DNA of 64,000 bases from assembly GCA_900546775.1 (NCBI GenBank), contig UREM01000004.1:1-64000 (forward strand), written 5' to 3'. This DNA comes from an uncultured Collinsella sp. Lineage in GTDB: Bacteria; Actinomycetota; Coriobacteriia; Coriobacteriales; Coriobacteriaceae. The position numbers were made by a program, and so were the translations under genes. This document shows positions 6,969 through 16,455 of the stretch, piece by piece (position 1 is the first letter of the stretch; each line of letters opens with the position of its first letter). The notes beneath the pieces are model-generated. The model was given only the letters and a program-made list of their open reading frames with translations. It searched no databases and was not told where the DNA came from.

Positions 6969-9329
6969 CTAAACGCGGCGCTTAAGCTGGGCTCCACCCT
7001 CGCCGGGCATCAAGCGACGCGCGTCGTAGACCGAGTCAACGCTGCTGATAGAGGCCAGCAGCGGATCCAGACCACTCGCGTCCGAGATCTCGACCATAAA
7101 GCGCAGGGTTGCAATACCCTCGCGGTTGGTCGACGTGGCGGCAGAAAGGATATTGCCACCCGCATCGCCAATGGCAATGGTGACATCCTTGAGCAGGCCC
7201 ATGCGGTCCAGGCACTCGACCACGATCTCGACCTGGAAGAGGGTGTCGGCAGCGCCGTCCCATTCCACATCGATCATGCGCTCGGGATGCTCCATAAGAC
7301 CCTTGACGTTGGGGCAGTTGGCGCGATGCACCGAAACGCCACGACCGCGCGTGATGAAGCCGACGATGTCGTCGCCCGTCACGGGGTTGCAGCAATGGGC
7401 CAGACGGACCAGCAGGCCGCTGTTGCTCTCGCCCTTGACGATAATGCCGTTGCTGGCGCTCTTGCCGCGCTTTTGCGGCTTGCGGTTGGAGCCGCGGGCA
7501 GGCTGCTTGACGACCTCGGCGATAGCCTCGGCCTTGGTGAGCTGTTCCTCGGGTTTGGGGTCCAAGATTTGCTCGACCTTATTGCCAACGGCACGTGGGG
7601 CGACTTTGCCCGCACCAACGGCGGCAAACAGGTCCTCGAGCTGCTTATAGTTAAACTGCTCCGCCACGGCGTTGAGCGCACGCGTGGATCGTGGCGTAGA
7701 GATGCCATATCCGCGCTTGCGCAGGTCCTTAGCCAGTATATCGCGGCCGGCGGCAGCGTCGTCGTCCTTGGTCGCGGCGGCGAAGTAACGACGGATCTTT
7801 GACTTGGCGGAAGGTGTCTTAACGATCTTGAGCCAATCACGCGACGGCTTGGAACTCTTGTTGGTCAGAATCTCGACACGGTCGCCCGTCTTGATCTCGT
7901 GCGTGAGCGGGGCCACCGCACCGTTGATCTTAGCGCCGACGCAGTGGTTTCCCACCTCGGTGTGAACGGCGTAGGCAAAGTCGAGCGGCGTGGAGCCGGC
8001 ACGAAGCGCCATGACCTCGCCCTTGGGCGTAAAGACAAAGATCTCCTGATCGAAGAGGTCGACCTTCAGCGAATGCAGGTATTCCTTGGCATCGGTGATC
8101 TCGTCGGAAGCCGCCCAATCGAGCGAATGCTTGAGCCAGTTGATCTGGTCGTCCAAACGTTGAGCGTCATTGGTCTTGGAAGCAGACGATCCGCCCGACT
8201 TCTTATAGAGCCAGTGGGCGGCAATGCCGTACTCGGCCTGCTCATGCATCTCATAGGTTCGAATCTGAATCTCGAGCGGGCGAGCCGTGGGGCCGATGAC
8301 CGTCGTGTGGAGCGACTGGTAGTTATTGACCTTGGGCATGGCGATATAGTCTTTAAAGCGGCCGGGCATGGGGTGCCACAGCGTGTGCACCGCGCCGAGC
8401 GTGGAGTAGCAATCGCGCACCGAATGCGTGATGACGCGCAGTGCCACCAGGTCGTAGATCTCGGAGAATTCCTTGCCCTTGCGCTTCATCTTTTGGTAGA
8501 TGGACCAATAGTGCTTGGAACGGCCGTTGATCTGGAAGTCTTCCAGGCCAATGCGGTTGAGCTCGTCGGTGAGCGTCTTGATGGTCTCGGCCAGATAGCG
8601 CTCACGGACCTCGCGCGACTCCGCCACCATGCGTGCGATGCGCTGGTAGGCATCGGGCTCCAGGTAGAAGAAGGACAGGTCCTCGAGCTCCCATTTAATG
8701 GAGCTCATGCCCAGACGGTCGGCCAGGGGCGCATACACGTCCATGGTCTCGCGAGCCTTAAACAGGCGACGGTCCTCACGCAGGGCTGCAAGGGTGCGCA
8801 TGTTGTGCAGACGGTCGGCAAGCTTAACGATGATGACGCGGATGTCCTTGGACATGGCGAGGAACATCTTTCGCAGCGTGAGCGCCTGTTTCTCGTCCAT
8901 ACTGTCGACTTCGATGTTGGTGAGCTTGGTCACGCCATCGACGAGCTCGGCCACCGTATCGCCAAACAGGCCGGAAACATCGGCAAGCGAGGTCTCGGTA
9001 TCCTCGACGGTATCGTGCAGCAGCGCGGCGCACACTACATCGCAGTCCATCTTGAGATCGGCCAAAATGATGGCCACCTCGACGGGATGGTTGATGTACA
9101 TCTCACCCGAGCGGCGCTTTTGGTTGCAGTGCTTCTCGGCAGCAAAGCAATAGGCCTGCTCCACCTTAGAAAAGTCGTCCTCATTCATATATTTGAGGCA
9201 CAGGCGCTCCAGTTTGTCGTAGCTGTCCGCCATAATCTCGGGCGGCAGCTCATCGGCATGCTTATAGTGCTCCATCTCCGAGAACGGCTGGAGGGTGGAA
9301 TCATGGGCGGTACGGGCTGCGGCATCCAT
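6969..9329 (-). CDS. relA: Bifunctional (p)ppGpp synthetase/hydrolase (RelA/SpoT)
   Basis: The 786-residue protein is a full-length long RSH enzyme. The HD hydrolase domain (about 50-200) has YINHPVEVA and LLHDTVEDT. The synthetase domain (about 240-370) has RSKHYWSIYQKM and YQSLHTTVIG. The TGS domain (about 425-490) has VFTPKGEV and TPLDFAYAVHTEVG. A conserved-cysteine region follows (HCCNPVTGDDIVGFITRGRG), then a C-terminal ACT domain. It makes and degrades the stringent-response alarmone. The intact HD motif suggests it is bifunctional and the cell's main RSH. It lies 15 bases after the recJ-type gene; a GGGGAAGGGGA ribosome binding site precedes the start. Confidence 0.97.
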   Translation of the reverse strand: MDAAARTAHDSTLQPFSEMEHYKHADELPPEIMADSYDKLERLCLKYMNEDDFSKVEQAYCFAAEKHCNQKRRSGEMYINHPVEVAIILADLKMDCDVVCAALLHDTVEDTETSLADVSGLFGDTVAELVDGVTKLTNIEVDSMDEKQALTLRKMFLAMSKDIRVIIVKLADRLHNMRTLAALREDRRLFKARETMDVYAPLADRLGMSSIKWELEDLSFFYLEPDAYQRIARMVAESREVRERYLAETIKTLTDELNRIGLEDFQINGRSKHYWSIYQKMKRKGKEFSEIYDLVALRVITHSVRDCYSTLGAVHTLWHPMPGRFKDYIAMPKVNNYQSLHTTVIGPTARPLEIQIRTYEMHEQAEYGIAAHWLYKKSGGSSASKTNDAQRLDDQINWLKHSLDWAASDEITDAKEYLHSLKVDLFDQEIFVFTPKGEVMALRAGSTPLDFAYAVHTEVGNHCVGAKINGAVAPLTHEIKTGDRVEILTNKSSKPSRDWLKIVKTPSAKSKIRRYFAAATKDDDAAAGRDILAKDLRKRGYGISTPRSTRALNAVAEQFNYKQLEDLFAAVGAGKVAPRAVGNKVEQILDPKPEEQLTKAEAIAEVVKQPARGSNRKPQKRGKSASNGIIVKGESNSGLLVRLAHCCNPVTGDDIVGFITRGRGVSVHRANCPNVKGLMEHPERMIDVEWDGAADTLFQVEIVVECLDRMGLLKDVTIAIGDAGGNILSAATSTNREGIATLRFMVEISDASGLDPLLASISSVDSVYDARRLMPGEGGAQLKRRV

Positions 9330-9344
9330 CGAGGTCCCCTTCCC

Positions 9345-12300
9345 CTAGGCCCGCGGTACGATCGGGCGGTTAACTTTGGCTAGCATATCAGAAGCGCACG
9401 AATCGAGCGCCCAACTCCGGAAAGCCGAGAACTCCATGCGCGAGCGCAAGCCCTCCAAATAGCGAATTGACCTGCTCAATTGCACACGGCCGGGGTTTTC
9501 GGCCATCGCGATGCGACGGGTGTCGTCAAACCCCGAAACGCGACAGAAACCAAGCTCTTCGAAGATTCCCAGGCCACTTTCCACCGAGCGCTCGTCGACC
9601 GGCGTGCGAGCATCGATGGCAAGGCACATCTGCGCGATGTCGATATCGCTTGCGCAGAATGAATCATCCCCGGTCTTACCGCGGTTGGAGCGCCACATGG
9701 TCTGCAACGCACGATAGAGTGTGACGAGTTCGTCGCGCTCGGGTGCGTAGCAGTCGAGCAGGCGCTCGTTGATGCGGGCGTCGCGCGACGAATAGAGCAG
9801 GTGGATCACGGCGGGCTGTCCGTCACGACCGGCACGCCCGCTCATCTGGTTGAACTCAATGGCGCCAAACGGCATGTGGTACAGCACGACATGGCGGATA
9901 TCGGACAGATTGACACCCTCGCCAAAGGCAGAGGTCGAGACGATGCAGCTGAGGCTTCCGTCTCGGAATGCTTCCTCCACGCGGCGGCGATCGGAGCGCG
10001 CAAGCCCCGCGTTATAGAACGCGATATGGGTTGCGCAATCGGGCACACGCTTGCGCAACGTCTTGGCGAGCGCCACGGACTGGTCGCGCGAATTGACGTA
10101 AATGACGGTCTTCTCCCCCGTCGCCACGATCGACACCAAACGGTTCTCGCGGCTCGCAAGGTCGCGGTCGTCCTCGAGCTGCAGGTTCTCGCGCACCGTC
10201 TCGTCGACCACCGTGCGAGTAATCGGCAGCATGCGGGCAAGCTCGGCCACGACCGGAGCCGTCGCGGTGGCCGTCGCAGCCATAACAACCGGGTCGCCCA
10301 GGGCTTTGAGGATATCGGGCATGTCGAGATAGGCGCTGCGGTCGCCGCCCTTGGCAAGGCCGGCGTGGTGCGCCTCATCGATAACGACAAAGCCGATGCG
10401 GCCCGAACGCGCGAAGCGGTCACGGTGGATAGATAGGAACTCGGGCGTCGTGAGCACGATACCGGTGCGGCCCGAAGCTAGGCCGGCGAACACATCATCG
10501 CGTGCGGCCTCCACGGTCTCGCCGGTCAGCACGCCAACGCCAATGCCAAGCGCTGCCATCGTCGACGAGAGGTGATAGGCCTGGTCGGCAACAAGCGCGC
10601 GCAGCGGATAGACAAAGATGCTCGCACGTCCGCGAAGGACAGCCTCGCGCGCAGCATGTACATGGAAGATGAGAGACTTGCCGCGGCCCGTTCCCATAAC
10701 GGCCAAGACGCTCTGGTGGTCGGCCAAGGCATCGAGCGCCTCAACCTGCGCGCGGTGCGGCTGGTTCGATCCGATAAAGCTATGGATAAGCGAGCGCGTG
10801 AGCTCGGTATAGGAAAGCTGGGCGAGCGTCTCGCGCTTACGCGACTCCAGGCGCAGGCCGGAATCCGCCGGCTGCACGCCACGACGAAGCTCGCATGCCG
10901 GATCATCGACGCTGGGCAGCGTGGTATCGCGAACCAGAACATCCTTGATCATGAGCTTGGGCTTCACACGCCCCTGCCAATGCTCGGCAACGGCCTCGAA
11001 CACCAAGTCGACAGCGCTATCGCAGTTGATGAGCTTATCGATTTGCGGCACGCGGAACATAATGGCCGGCACACTCGCGGCGCCATCGGTCGCCACAAAG
11101 CGCATGTGCTCGCCGGTTTTGCCCACCACGGCGCGGTCGCACATCGTCACGCCCTCGGCAGCCAGCAGCGGCACCTTGTTGCCCTGGCCAAACGGCTCAA
11201 GACGGGAGATCTGCTCGATGGTCTCGATATTCAGCTCGGAAAGGTCGACGGTGGCGGCGACCTCGTCGGTGTCTTCAAAGTCCTCGGCGGAAAGCTCCGA
11301 TAGCACGGCGGAAAGGCGGCGGCGGAACTCATCGAGCTTGGATGCCTCGATGGTCACACCCACCGCACCGGCATGTCCGCCGCGACGAATCAGCAGGTCG
11401 GAACAACGCTCGACGGCGTCAAACAGGTTAACTTTGCCCACCGAGCGACCAGAGCCGCGCGCGATACCGTCCTCGATCGAGAACAGCAGCGCCGGCACGT
11501 GATAGCGATTGGTCAAGCGGCTCGCCACGATGCCTTTGACGCCCTCGTGCCAGCCCTCGCCGCCCACGACGATTGCGCGCCCGCCGTCATAAGTCTCCTC
11601 GACCTTCGCCATGGCATCGCGCGTGAGCTCCGCCTCGATCTCACGGCGTTGGCGATTGATTTCCTCGAGCTCAGCCGCCAGTGCGCTTGCTTCGATGGGA
11701 TCGCGGGCAAGCAGCAGGTCGAGCGCCAGCTTGGGATCAGCCATGCGGCCGGCAGCATTCAGACGAGGGATGAGCGAAAACGACAGGCCGTCGGCCGTAA
11801 TGGTAGAAAGGTCGGCCTTGGCAAGTGCGGCAAGCGCGATATAGCCGGGACGGGCCGTCACGCGCATCTGCTGGATACCCTCGGCGACCAGTGCGCGATT
11901 CTCGGGCGTGAGCGGCATCATGTCGGACACGGTGCCCAGCGCCGCGACCTCGATCAGCGAACGCCAATACGACGGCTTGCCCAAACGCTCGCCCAGGACC
12001 TGCACCAGCTTGAGTGCCACGCCGGCACCGGCAAGCTCGCGCGAGGGGCCCTCGTCCTCGAGCTTGGGGTCGGTCAGGGGCACGCCCTGCGGCACCTGGT
12101 CGGAGGGCTCGTGATGGTCCGTGACCACCAAATCGATCCCCAGGCTCTCCAGATAGGAGACTTCTTCCTTGGCAGCAATACCGTTATCGACGGTCACGAT
12201 CAGCTGAGGGCGAGCGAGCTCGTTAACGCGGTCGAGCGCCGCGCGCGAAAGACCGTAGCCCTCGTCAAAGCGATGCGGAATAAACGGCGTGACATCGGCG

Positions 12301-12632
12301 CCAAACGTGCGCAGTGCCTCGGTCAACAGGCAGGTCGACGTAATACCGTCAACGTCAAAATCGCCAAAGACCGCAATGTGCTCGTGGTTGCAAATAGCAC
12401 GCTCGACGCGGTCGGCAACGACCGACATGCCCGGGATAATGAGTGGGTCGGCCCAGTCGCGATCGAGCGAAGGCGTCAAAAACAGCTGACCTTCTTCGAT
12501 GGATGTAATGCCGTGCGCGACCATAATACGCGCCACCAGCCCGGGAATGCCCAGGCCAGCCGAAAGCTCCTTTTCGAGCTCGGGGTTTTGCCGAGCGACC
12601 GCCCAGCGATGCGTCGTCTTAAGCGATGACAT
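9345..12632 (-). CDS. recJ: RecJ exonuclease fused to a RecQ-like helicase
   Basis: The protein is 1095 residues, against about 570-750 for ordinary RecJ. The N-terminal ~580 residues are RecJ: FGDFDVDGITS, VTVDNGIA, VTDHHEPSD (the DHH motif), RLNAAGRM and GGHAGAVG (DHHA1), acting as a 5'-3' single-strand exonuclease. The rest is an SF2 helicase: GTGRGKSLIFH (Walker A), YPLRALVADQ, VIDEAHHAG (DEAH), STSAFGEGVNL and MSGRAGRDGQP (motifs V and VI), in the RecQ style. No frameshift separates the two, so it is one continuous fusion. The start at 12630-12632 has a GGGGGTGGG site upstream. It heads a recJ-rsh-hydrolase run. RecJ and RecQ cooperate in gap and end processing, so the fusion makes functional sense. 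Confidence 0.93.
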   Translation of the reverse strand: MSSLKTTHRWAVARQNPELEKELSAGLGIPGLVARIMVAHGITSIEEGQLFLTPSLDRDWADPLIIPGMSVVADRVERAICNHEHIAVFGDFDVDGITSTCLLTEALRTFGADVTPFIPHRFDEGYGLSRAALDRVNELARPQLIVTVDNGIAAKEEVSYLESLGIDLVVTDHHEPSDQVPQGVPLTDPKLEDEGPSRELAGAGVALKLVQVLGERLGKPSYWRSLIEVAALGTVSDMMPLTPENRALVAEGIQQMRVTARPGYIALAALAKADLSTITADGLSFSLIPRLNAAGRMADPKLALDLLLARDPIEASALAAELEEINRQRREIEAELTRDAMAKVEETYDGGRAIVVGGEGWHEGVKGIVASRLTNRYHVPALLFSIEDGIARGSGRSVGKVNLFDAVERCSDLLIRRGGHAGAVGVTIEASKLDEFRRRLSAVLSELSAEDFEDTDEVAATVDLSELNIETIEQISRLEPFGQGNKVPLLAAEGVTMCDRAVVGKTGEHMRFVATDGAASVPAIMFRVPQIDKLINCDSAVDLVFEAVAEHWQGRVKPKLMIKDVLVRDTTLPSVDDPACELRRGVQPADSGLRLESRKRETLAQLSYTELTRSLIHSFIGSNQPHRAQVEALDALADHQSVLAVMGTGRGKSLIFHVHAAREAVLRGRASIFVYPLRALVADQAYHLSSTMAALGIGVGVLTGETVEAARDDVFAGLASGRTGIVLTTPEFLSIHRDRFARSGRIGFVVIDEAHHAGLAKGGDRSAYLDMPDILKALGDPVVMAATATATAPVVAELARMLPITRTVVDETVRENLQLEDDRDLASRENRLVSIVATGEKTVIYVNSRDQSVALAKTLRKRVPDCATHIAFYNAGLARSDRRRVEEAFRDGSLSCIVSTSAFGEGVNLSDIRHVVLYHMPFGAIEFNQMSGRAGRDGQPAVIHLLYSSRDARINERLLDCYAPERDELVTLYRALQTMWRSNRGKTGDDSFCASDIDIAQMCLAIDARTPVDERSVESGLGIFEELGFCRVSGFDDTRRIAMAENPGRVQLSRSIRYLEGLRSRMEFSAFRSWALDSCASDMLAKVNRPIVPRA

Positions 12633-12740
12633 AGGCGCCCACCCCCGATAGGGGCAGGTCGCCGCGATACCTCTCACGGTTCATAGCGATGAGTCCTCTG
12701 TGTATGCCCGCTTCGGCAGGCAGATCTGTTGAACGGATTT

Positions 12741-12769
12741 ATTATACCGTGCAGCGCGGACGCACAACG
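12741..12769 (-). promoter_or_regulatory. Promoter of the recJ-rsh transcript
   Basis: On the minus strand a perfect TATAAT lies at 12741-12746, about 110 bases before the recJ start, with a GTTGTG/TTGTGC-like -35 about 15-17 bases further upstream. Confidence 0.55.
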
Positions 12770-12907
12770 TCCAGCACGCCGCGGTTTCGATAAACGAGGG
12801 CGGTAATAGCCTCGAAATAATCGAGCGTTTCTGACGCACGGACGCATGCAAGCGTCTAGCATATCCATTCAAAACGGATTCACGAGCAAAGGGAGTCACA
12901 AGCGCAT

Positions 12908-13906
12908 ATGAAGCAATGGGTTGGACTGGGCAAGTTTCTCGCGGGGCACATGCAGGTCATCGTTCCGATTTGCGTGACGCTCGGCGTGCTCTTTCCCCAG
13001 CAGATCGGCGTGCTCAAACCCATCGTTCCCACCTTGTTTGCTTTTATGACGTTTCAAGGTGCGCTCAGCAACACCTTTCACCAGGTGGCTGAGGTATTCC
13101 GCCGTCCCCTGCATCTGATTTTGGCGTTATTTGTCTCGGCTGTGATCATCCCCATTGCGGCGTATGCCATGGGCTCACTGCTCTTTGGTTCCAACCCAAA
13201 CCTTGTCTGCGGCATCGTGCTCGAATACAGCGTACCCGTGGCAGTCACCGCCTTTATGTGGATTAGCATGTTCGGCGGCAACGGCCCGCTCGCGCTCACC
13301 ATCATCCTGACGTCCTCGGTCATCTCACCTGTGACGATTCCGCTTACGCTCAAGCTCCTGCTGGGCGCCACCGTCTCGATCGACGTGCCGAGCATGATGC
13401 AGAACATGGCCTTTATGATCGCCATCCCCGCTGTGCTCGGTATTGTCATCAATGAACTCACGCGCGGCTGGGGCCACGAGAAACTCTCTCCCGCGCTCTC
13501 GCCCGCCTGCAAGTTCATGATGATGGGCGTCATCGCATCCAACTCCACTGCCATGAGCGAGTACGTGCTGCACATGAACGCGGTGCGCTTGGAAGTCGCC
13601 CTCTTTATTCTGGTGTTCGCCATCAGCGGCTTTATCACCGGCGTCCTGATCGCCCGTGCCCTGCACCTGCCGTATAGCGAGACGACCACCATGTGCTTTA
13701 CCTGCGGCATGCGCAACATCTCTTCGGGTGCCGTCATCGCCACGCAGTATTTTCCCGGCGAAGTGGTATTCCCCGTCATGTGCGGCACGCTGTTTCAGCA
13801 GGTGTTGGCCTCAATTATCGGACACCTCTTTGAGCGCCTGACCGGCGAGGAGCGCGCCGCCCAGCGCAAGCGGGTCGAGGCTGGCCGCGACGCCATGGCG
13901 CGCTAG
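12908..13906 (+). CDS. SBF-family (bile acid:sodium symporter-like) transporter
   Basis: The 332-residue protein has nine to ten predicted membrane helices. Its features match the SBF-like/BASS family: a PICVTLGVLFPQ first helix, GIVLEYSVPVAV in the middle, and CFTCGMRNISSGAVIATQYFP, the characteristic cation-binding crossover region. Members move bile acids, pantoate or other organic anions with sodium. The substrate cannot be told from sequence; a gut anaerobe could use it for bile acids or a metabolite. It is transcribed divergently from recJ and ends 30 bases from the convergent DUF4931 gene. Confidence 0.85.
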   Translation: MKQWVGLGKFLAGHMQVIVPICVTLGVLFPQQIGVLKPIVPTLFAFMTFQGALSNTFHQVAEVFRRPLHLILALFVSAVIIPIAAYAMGSLLFGSNPNLVCGIVLEYSVPVAVTAFMWISMFGGNGPLALTIILTSSVISPVTIPLTLKLLLGATVSIDVPSMMQNMAFMIAIPAVLGIVINELTRGWGHEKLSPALSPACKFMMMGVIASNSTAMSEYVLHMNAVRLEVALFILVFAISGFITGVLIARALHLPYSETTTMCFTCGMRNISSGAVIATQYFPGEVVFPVMCGTLFQQVLASIIGHLFERLTGEERAAQRKRVEAGRDAMAR

Positions 13907-13936
13907 GCTGTCCGCATTACGTGGGTGTTAGTCTTG

Positions 13937-14734
13937 CTATACGAGCGTTTCCAGATGCGCACGCAGACGCTCAGCATCGATATCGAGCGTCGTCTCGGCA
14001 TTGACTTGGGCCAAACGATAGCCGACAAAGTAGGGCGAAACCACCCAACGCGGCAGCGCCTTGGCAATGGTCCGACCGCCCAGGTGATAGAAGAACAAGT
14101 TGTACGACTCTGCGCGACCACCGTGGTGCCCGTTTAGGATATAGCGCAGAGCTACCTGGATCGCATCGGCAAAGAGATCCGCCTCGGCTTGGTCTCGTGC
14201 GTCATCGCTGGCGGCGATTCCCTGCGGGGCTGAAACGTTGATCTCAAAGAACCCCATGATCGGTTCGGTTGAGATATTGACCGAGATTCTCCCCTGTTGC
14301 CAAACATTGATGCCTTCGAAATTGGCGGGGGCTAGTGCTGCATAACCGTCCTCCCGCTCCAGACCCACAATCTGCATGTGTGGATGGACGAGGCTGCCGC
14401 CCGAAAGCGGGCCTTTGTTCTTGTACATGAGCACACTGCGGTACTGTTGGGAATCGAGCATCTGCTGCCAACAGCCCAGGGCAAACCGCATCACATGATG
14501 CAGCTCATCCGGTTCATAGGTCGCCAGGTCGGCGTCGTGGTTGGCAGACTCGATCAATACGGTCTGACGGGTGGCCCGCAAGGTCTTGAACTTATTCTCG
14601 AGCCAGATGCAGTCACCATCGCGCTGGATGATATCGGCAAGTTCCTCGGTATCGCAAAAGGGGCACGCGGTGCCAGGGCGCCGGTTGTCGTCGGGCTTAC
14701 CGTTCGCCTGCTGAACGTCAAATACCAGCGCCAC
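13937..14734 (-). CDS. HIT-like DUF4931 family protein (GalT-related)
   Basis: The 265-residue protein starts at GTG (14732-14734) with GGAGG eight to twelve bases upstream. It has CPFC near residue 25, a possible half metal site, and GGSLVHPHMQIVGLE, which resembles the HxHxQ active site of the galactose-1-phosphate uridylyltransferase branch of the HIT superfamily. A C-terminal GYRLAQVNAETT segment also fits DUF4931. A nucleotidyl-transferase or hydrolase role is likely, but the substrate is unknown. It begins three bases after the cutC stop, so it is translationally coupled to cutC. Confidence 0.78.
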   Translation of the reverse strand: MALVFDVQQANGKPDDNRRPGTACPFCDTEELADIIQRDGDCIWLENKFKTLRATRQTVLIESANHDADLATYEPDELHHVMRFALGCWQQMLDSQQYRSVLMYKNKGPLSGGSLVHPHMQIVGLEREDGYAALAPANFEGINVWQQGRISVNISTEPIMGFFEINVSAPQGIAASDDARDQAEADLFADAIQVALRYILNGHHGGRAESYNLFFYHLGGRTIAKALPRWVVSPYFVGYRLAQVNAETTLDIDAERLRAHLETLV

Positions 14735-14737
14735 GGG

Positions 14738-15415
14738 TTACGCCTCCAGCGGCACGATCTTGGTGCCATGGAGCTCGGAGACGCTCAATGCCGCCGCCAC
14801 GGTATCGCGGTTGGCCGTAGAAATGCCGCCGCCGGGAAGGATGGTCAGGCGGTCGCCCGCATACTCGACAAGACGCGACAGGTGCTCCAGGTTGTCCTCG
14901 ATCGGCGTTCCGGCAGCACCACCATGCGTCAGGATGCGCGTGATGCCGCAGTCGGCGAGTGTGTCAATGGCGTCCAGCTGAGCCTCGGGCGAGAGCTGGT
15001 CAAAGGCCATGTGGAAGGTGATATCGATGGCCCCGCGCTTGCACTCCTCGGTCGCGCAGCCCGTAGCCATCACGAGGGCGCCGAGGGTGAGCTCGTCGAG
15101 CGCCCAGCCGCCGGCACAGGGCTTGCAGCAGCCAAAGACCAGGCCGTCAACGCCGGCGCTCACGGCAAGACCCAAGTCCATCTCCATCATGCGCAGCTCG
15201 TCCTGGTTGTAGTGAAAGTCACCGCCACGCGGGCGAATCATGCACATCACTCGCGCGTCATGCTCGTGAGCATAGCTGACCGTAGTGCTGATAACGCCGG
15301 CCGAGGGCGTGGTACCACCGACGGCAAGGTTGTCGCACAACTCGATGCGCTTAGCACCGGCATCGATAGCCGCCGGCACACGCTCAAAGTTCTCGGCACA
15401 AAACTCGTACAGCAT
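14738..15415 (-). CDS. cutC: CutC family protein
   Basis: The 225-residue protein matches CutC over its full length: EFCAENFERVPAAIDAGAKRIELC at the N-terminus, LAVGGTTPS, MIRPRGGDFHYN, GVDGLVFGC, the FHMAFDQL motif, and ILTHGGAAG and ILPGGGI in a TIM-barrel layout. It was first linked to copper homeostasis in E. coli, but the direct biochemical role is unproven. The start was set at 15413-15415 (GGGGGTC upstream); an upstream extension lacks support. It is coupled to the DUF4931 gene downstream. Confidence 0.94.
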   Translation of the reverse strand: MLYEFCAENFERVPAAIDAGAKRIELCDNLAVGGTTPSAGVISTTVSYAHEHDARVMCMIRPRGGDFHYNQDELRMMEMDLGLAVSAGVDGLVFGCCKPCAGGWALDELTLGALVMATGCATEECKRGAIDITFHMAFDQLSPEAQLDAIDTLADCGITRILTHGGAAGTPIEDNLEHLSRLVEYAGDRLTILPGGGISTANRDTVAAALSVSELHGTKIVPLEA

Positions 15416-15473
15416 AGATAGACCCCCAAAGACAGCAGATGTTTTCCGACGGGCATTGTCACACACCCCCATG

Positions 15474-15542
15474 AAGTTGCGGTGGAATAAGGACTCTTTT
15501 GACCTCTGAGGCTCCCATTTAGTCCCTATTCCACCGCAACTT
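15474..15542. repeat. 22-bp near-perfect inverted repeat upstream of cutC
   Basis: The arms 15474-15495 (AAGTTGCGGTGGAATAAGGACT) and 15521-15542 pair at 21 of 22 positions around a 25-base loop. It lies in the gap between livF and cutC and could be a terminator-like or REP-type palindrome, or a structured RNA in the cutC leader. Confidence 0.8.
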
Positions 15543-15601
15543 AAAGGGAATAGTCGTTGGCATCTGCCACAACGTCGATGTTTTGGCAACGACAGCGAAA
15601 A

Positions 15602-15694
15602 CCCGCCAGAGCGAGCAAGGTGCCTTGAAACGAGGCGGCATTGACCTTCTGGTCATGCCGCCGAAGTTGAAAGGCAGATTGCCGCTCTGGCGGG
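15602..15694. repeat. Long imperfect palindrome (structured intergenic element)
   Basis: The outer arms CCCGCCAGAGCG (15602-15613) and CGCTCTGGCGGG (15683-15694) pair perfectly. Inside, TGCCTT pairs with AAGGCA, and GGCGGCATTGACC pairs with GGTCATGCCGCC around a TTCT loop. The whole folds as one ~93-base rod. There is no open reading frame. It is probably a dispersed palindromic repeat, or the 3' structure of the liv transcript. Confidence 0.75.
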
Positions 15695-15708
15695 CTTGCA
15701 GCGTCAAG

Positions 15709-15739
15709 CCGTTACGCGGTTTGGTAAAACCGCGTAACT
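15709..15739 (-). terminator. Hairpin just after livF
   Basis: GTTACGCGGTTTT and its complement AAAACCGCGTAAC form a perfect stem with a tiny loop, two bases after the livF stop. There is no long T tract, so the terminator role is inferred from position. Confidence 0.55.
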
Positions 15740-15741
15740 AG

Positions 15742-16455
15742 TTAACCGCCCAGGTAGGCTTTGCGGACGTTATCGTCGTGCAGAAGCTCTTGCCCCGTGC
15801 CGGTCATGGTGATCTTGCCGGTCTCGAGCACGTAGCCGCGCGTGGCAATCGAGAGCGCCATCTGCGCGTTCTGCTCGACCAGAAGCACCGTGGTACCGGC
15901 CTTGTGCAGATCCTCGACAATCTGGAAGATCTGCTCAATCAGAATCGGCGCCAAGCCCATGGAAGGCTCGTCGAGCATGAGCAGCTTGGGGTTGCTCATA
16001 AGAGCGCGGCCCATAACGAGCATCTGCTGCTCGCCGCCCGAAAGGGTGCCGGCGACTTGGCGACGGCGCTCCTTCAGGCGCGGGAACTGCTCGTAGACGC
16101 GCTCAAGGCCCGGAGCAACCGTGGACTTGGGCTGCGTGTAGGCGCCCATCTCCAGGTTCTCCTCGACCGTCATCTGCAAAAAGGCGCGACGGCCCTCGGG
16201 CACCTGGGCCAGGCCCTTACCAACCAGCTTATCGGCGGGCGTATGAGTAATGTCCTCGCCCATAAACTTGATGGAGCCGGTCTTGGAGCGCAGCAGGCCC
16301 GAGACGGTCTTGAGCGTTGTGGACTTGCCGGCACCGTTCGCACCGATCAGAGCCACGATCTCGCCCTCGTTGACGTTAAAGGAGATGTCCTTGATGGCGT
16401 GGATGGCGCCGTACCAGACGTTGATGTTGTAGACGGAAAGCATCGGCTCTGCCAT
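15742..16455 (-). CDS. livF: Branched-chain amino acid ABC transporter ATPase LivF
   Basis: The 237-residue protein has Walker A GANGAGKST, LSGGEQQMLVMGRALM (signature), LLMLDEPSMGLAP (Walker B), the H-loop region LVEQNAQMAL, and the LivF-typical NVWYGAIHAIKDISF start. It powers import together with LivG, LivH and LivM. A GGGGGAG site precedes the ATG, which lies right after the livG stop. It is the last gene of the liv operon. Confidence 0.95.
   Translation of the reverse strand: MAEPMLSVYNINVWYGAIHAIKDISFNVNEGEIVALIGANGAGKSTTLKTVSGLLRSKTGSIKFMGEDITHTPADKLVGKGLAQVPEGRRAFLQMTVEENLEMGAYTQPKSTVAPGLERVYEQFPRLKERRRQVAGTLSGGEQQMLVMGRALMSNPKLLMLDEPSMGLAPILIEQIFQIVEDLHKAGTTVLLVEQNAQMALSIATRGYVLETGKITMTGTGQELLHDDNVRKAYLGG

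Noticed and set aside
13937..14734. Galactose-1-phosphate uridylyltransferase
   Set aside because: The HPHMQ site is shared, but the protein is too short and lacks other GalT motifs and any gal neighbours.
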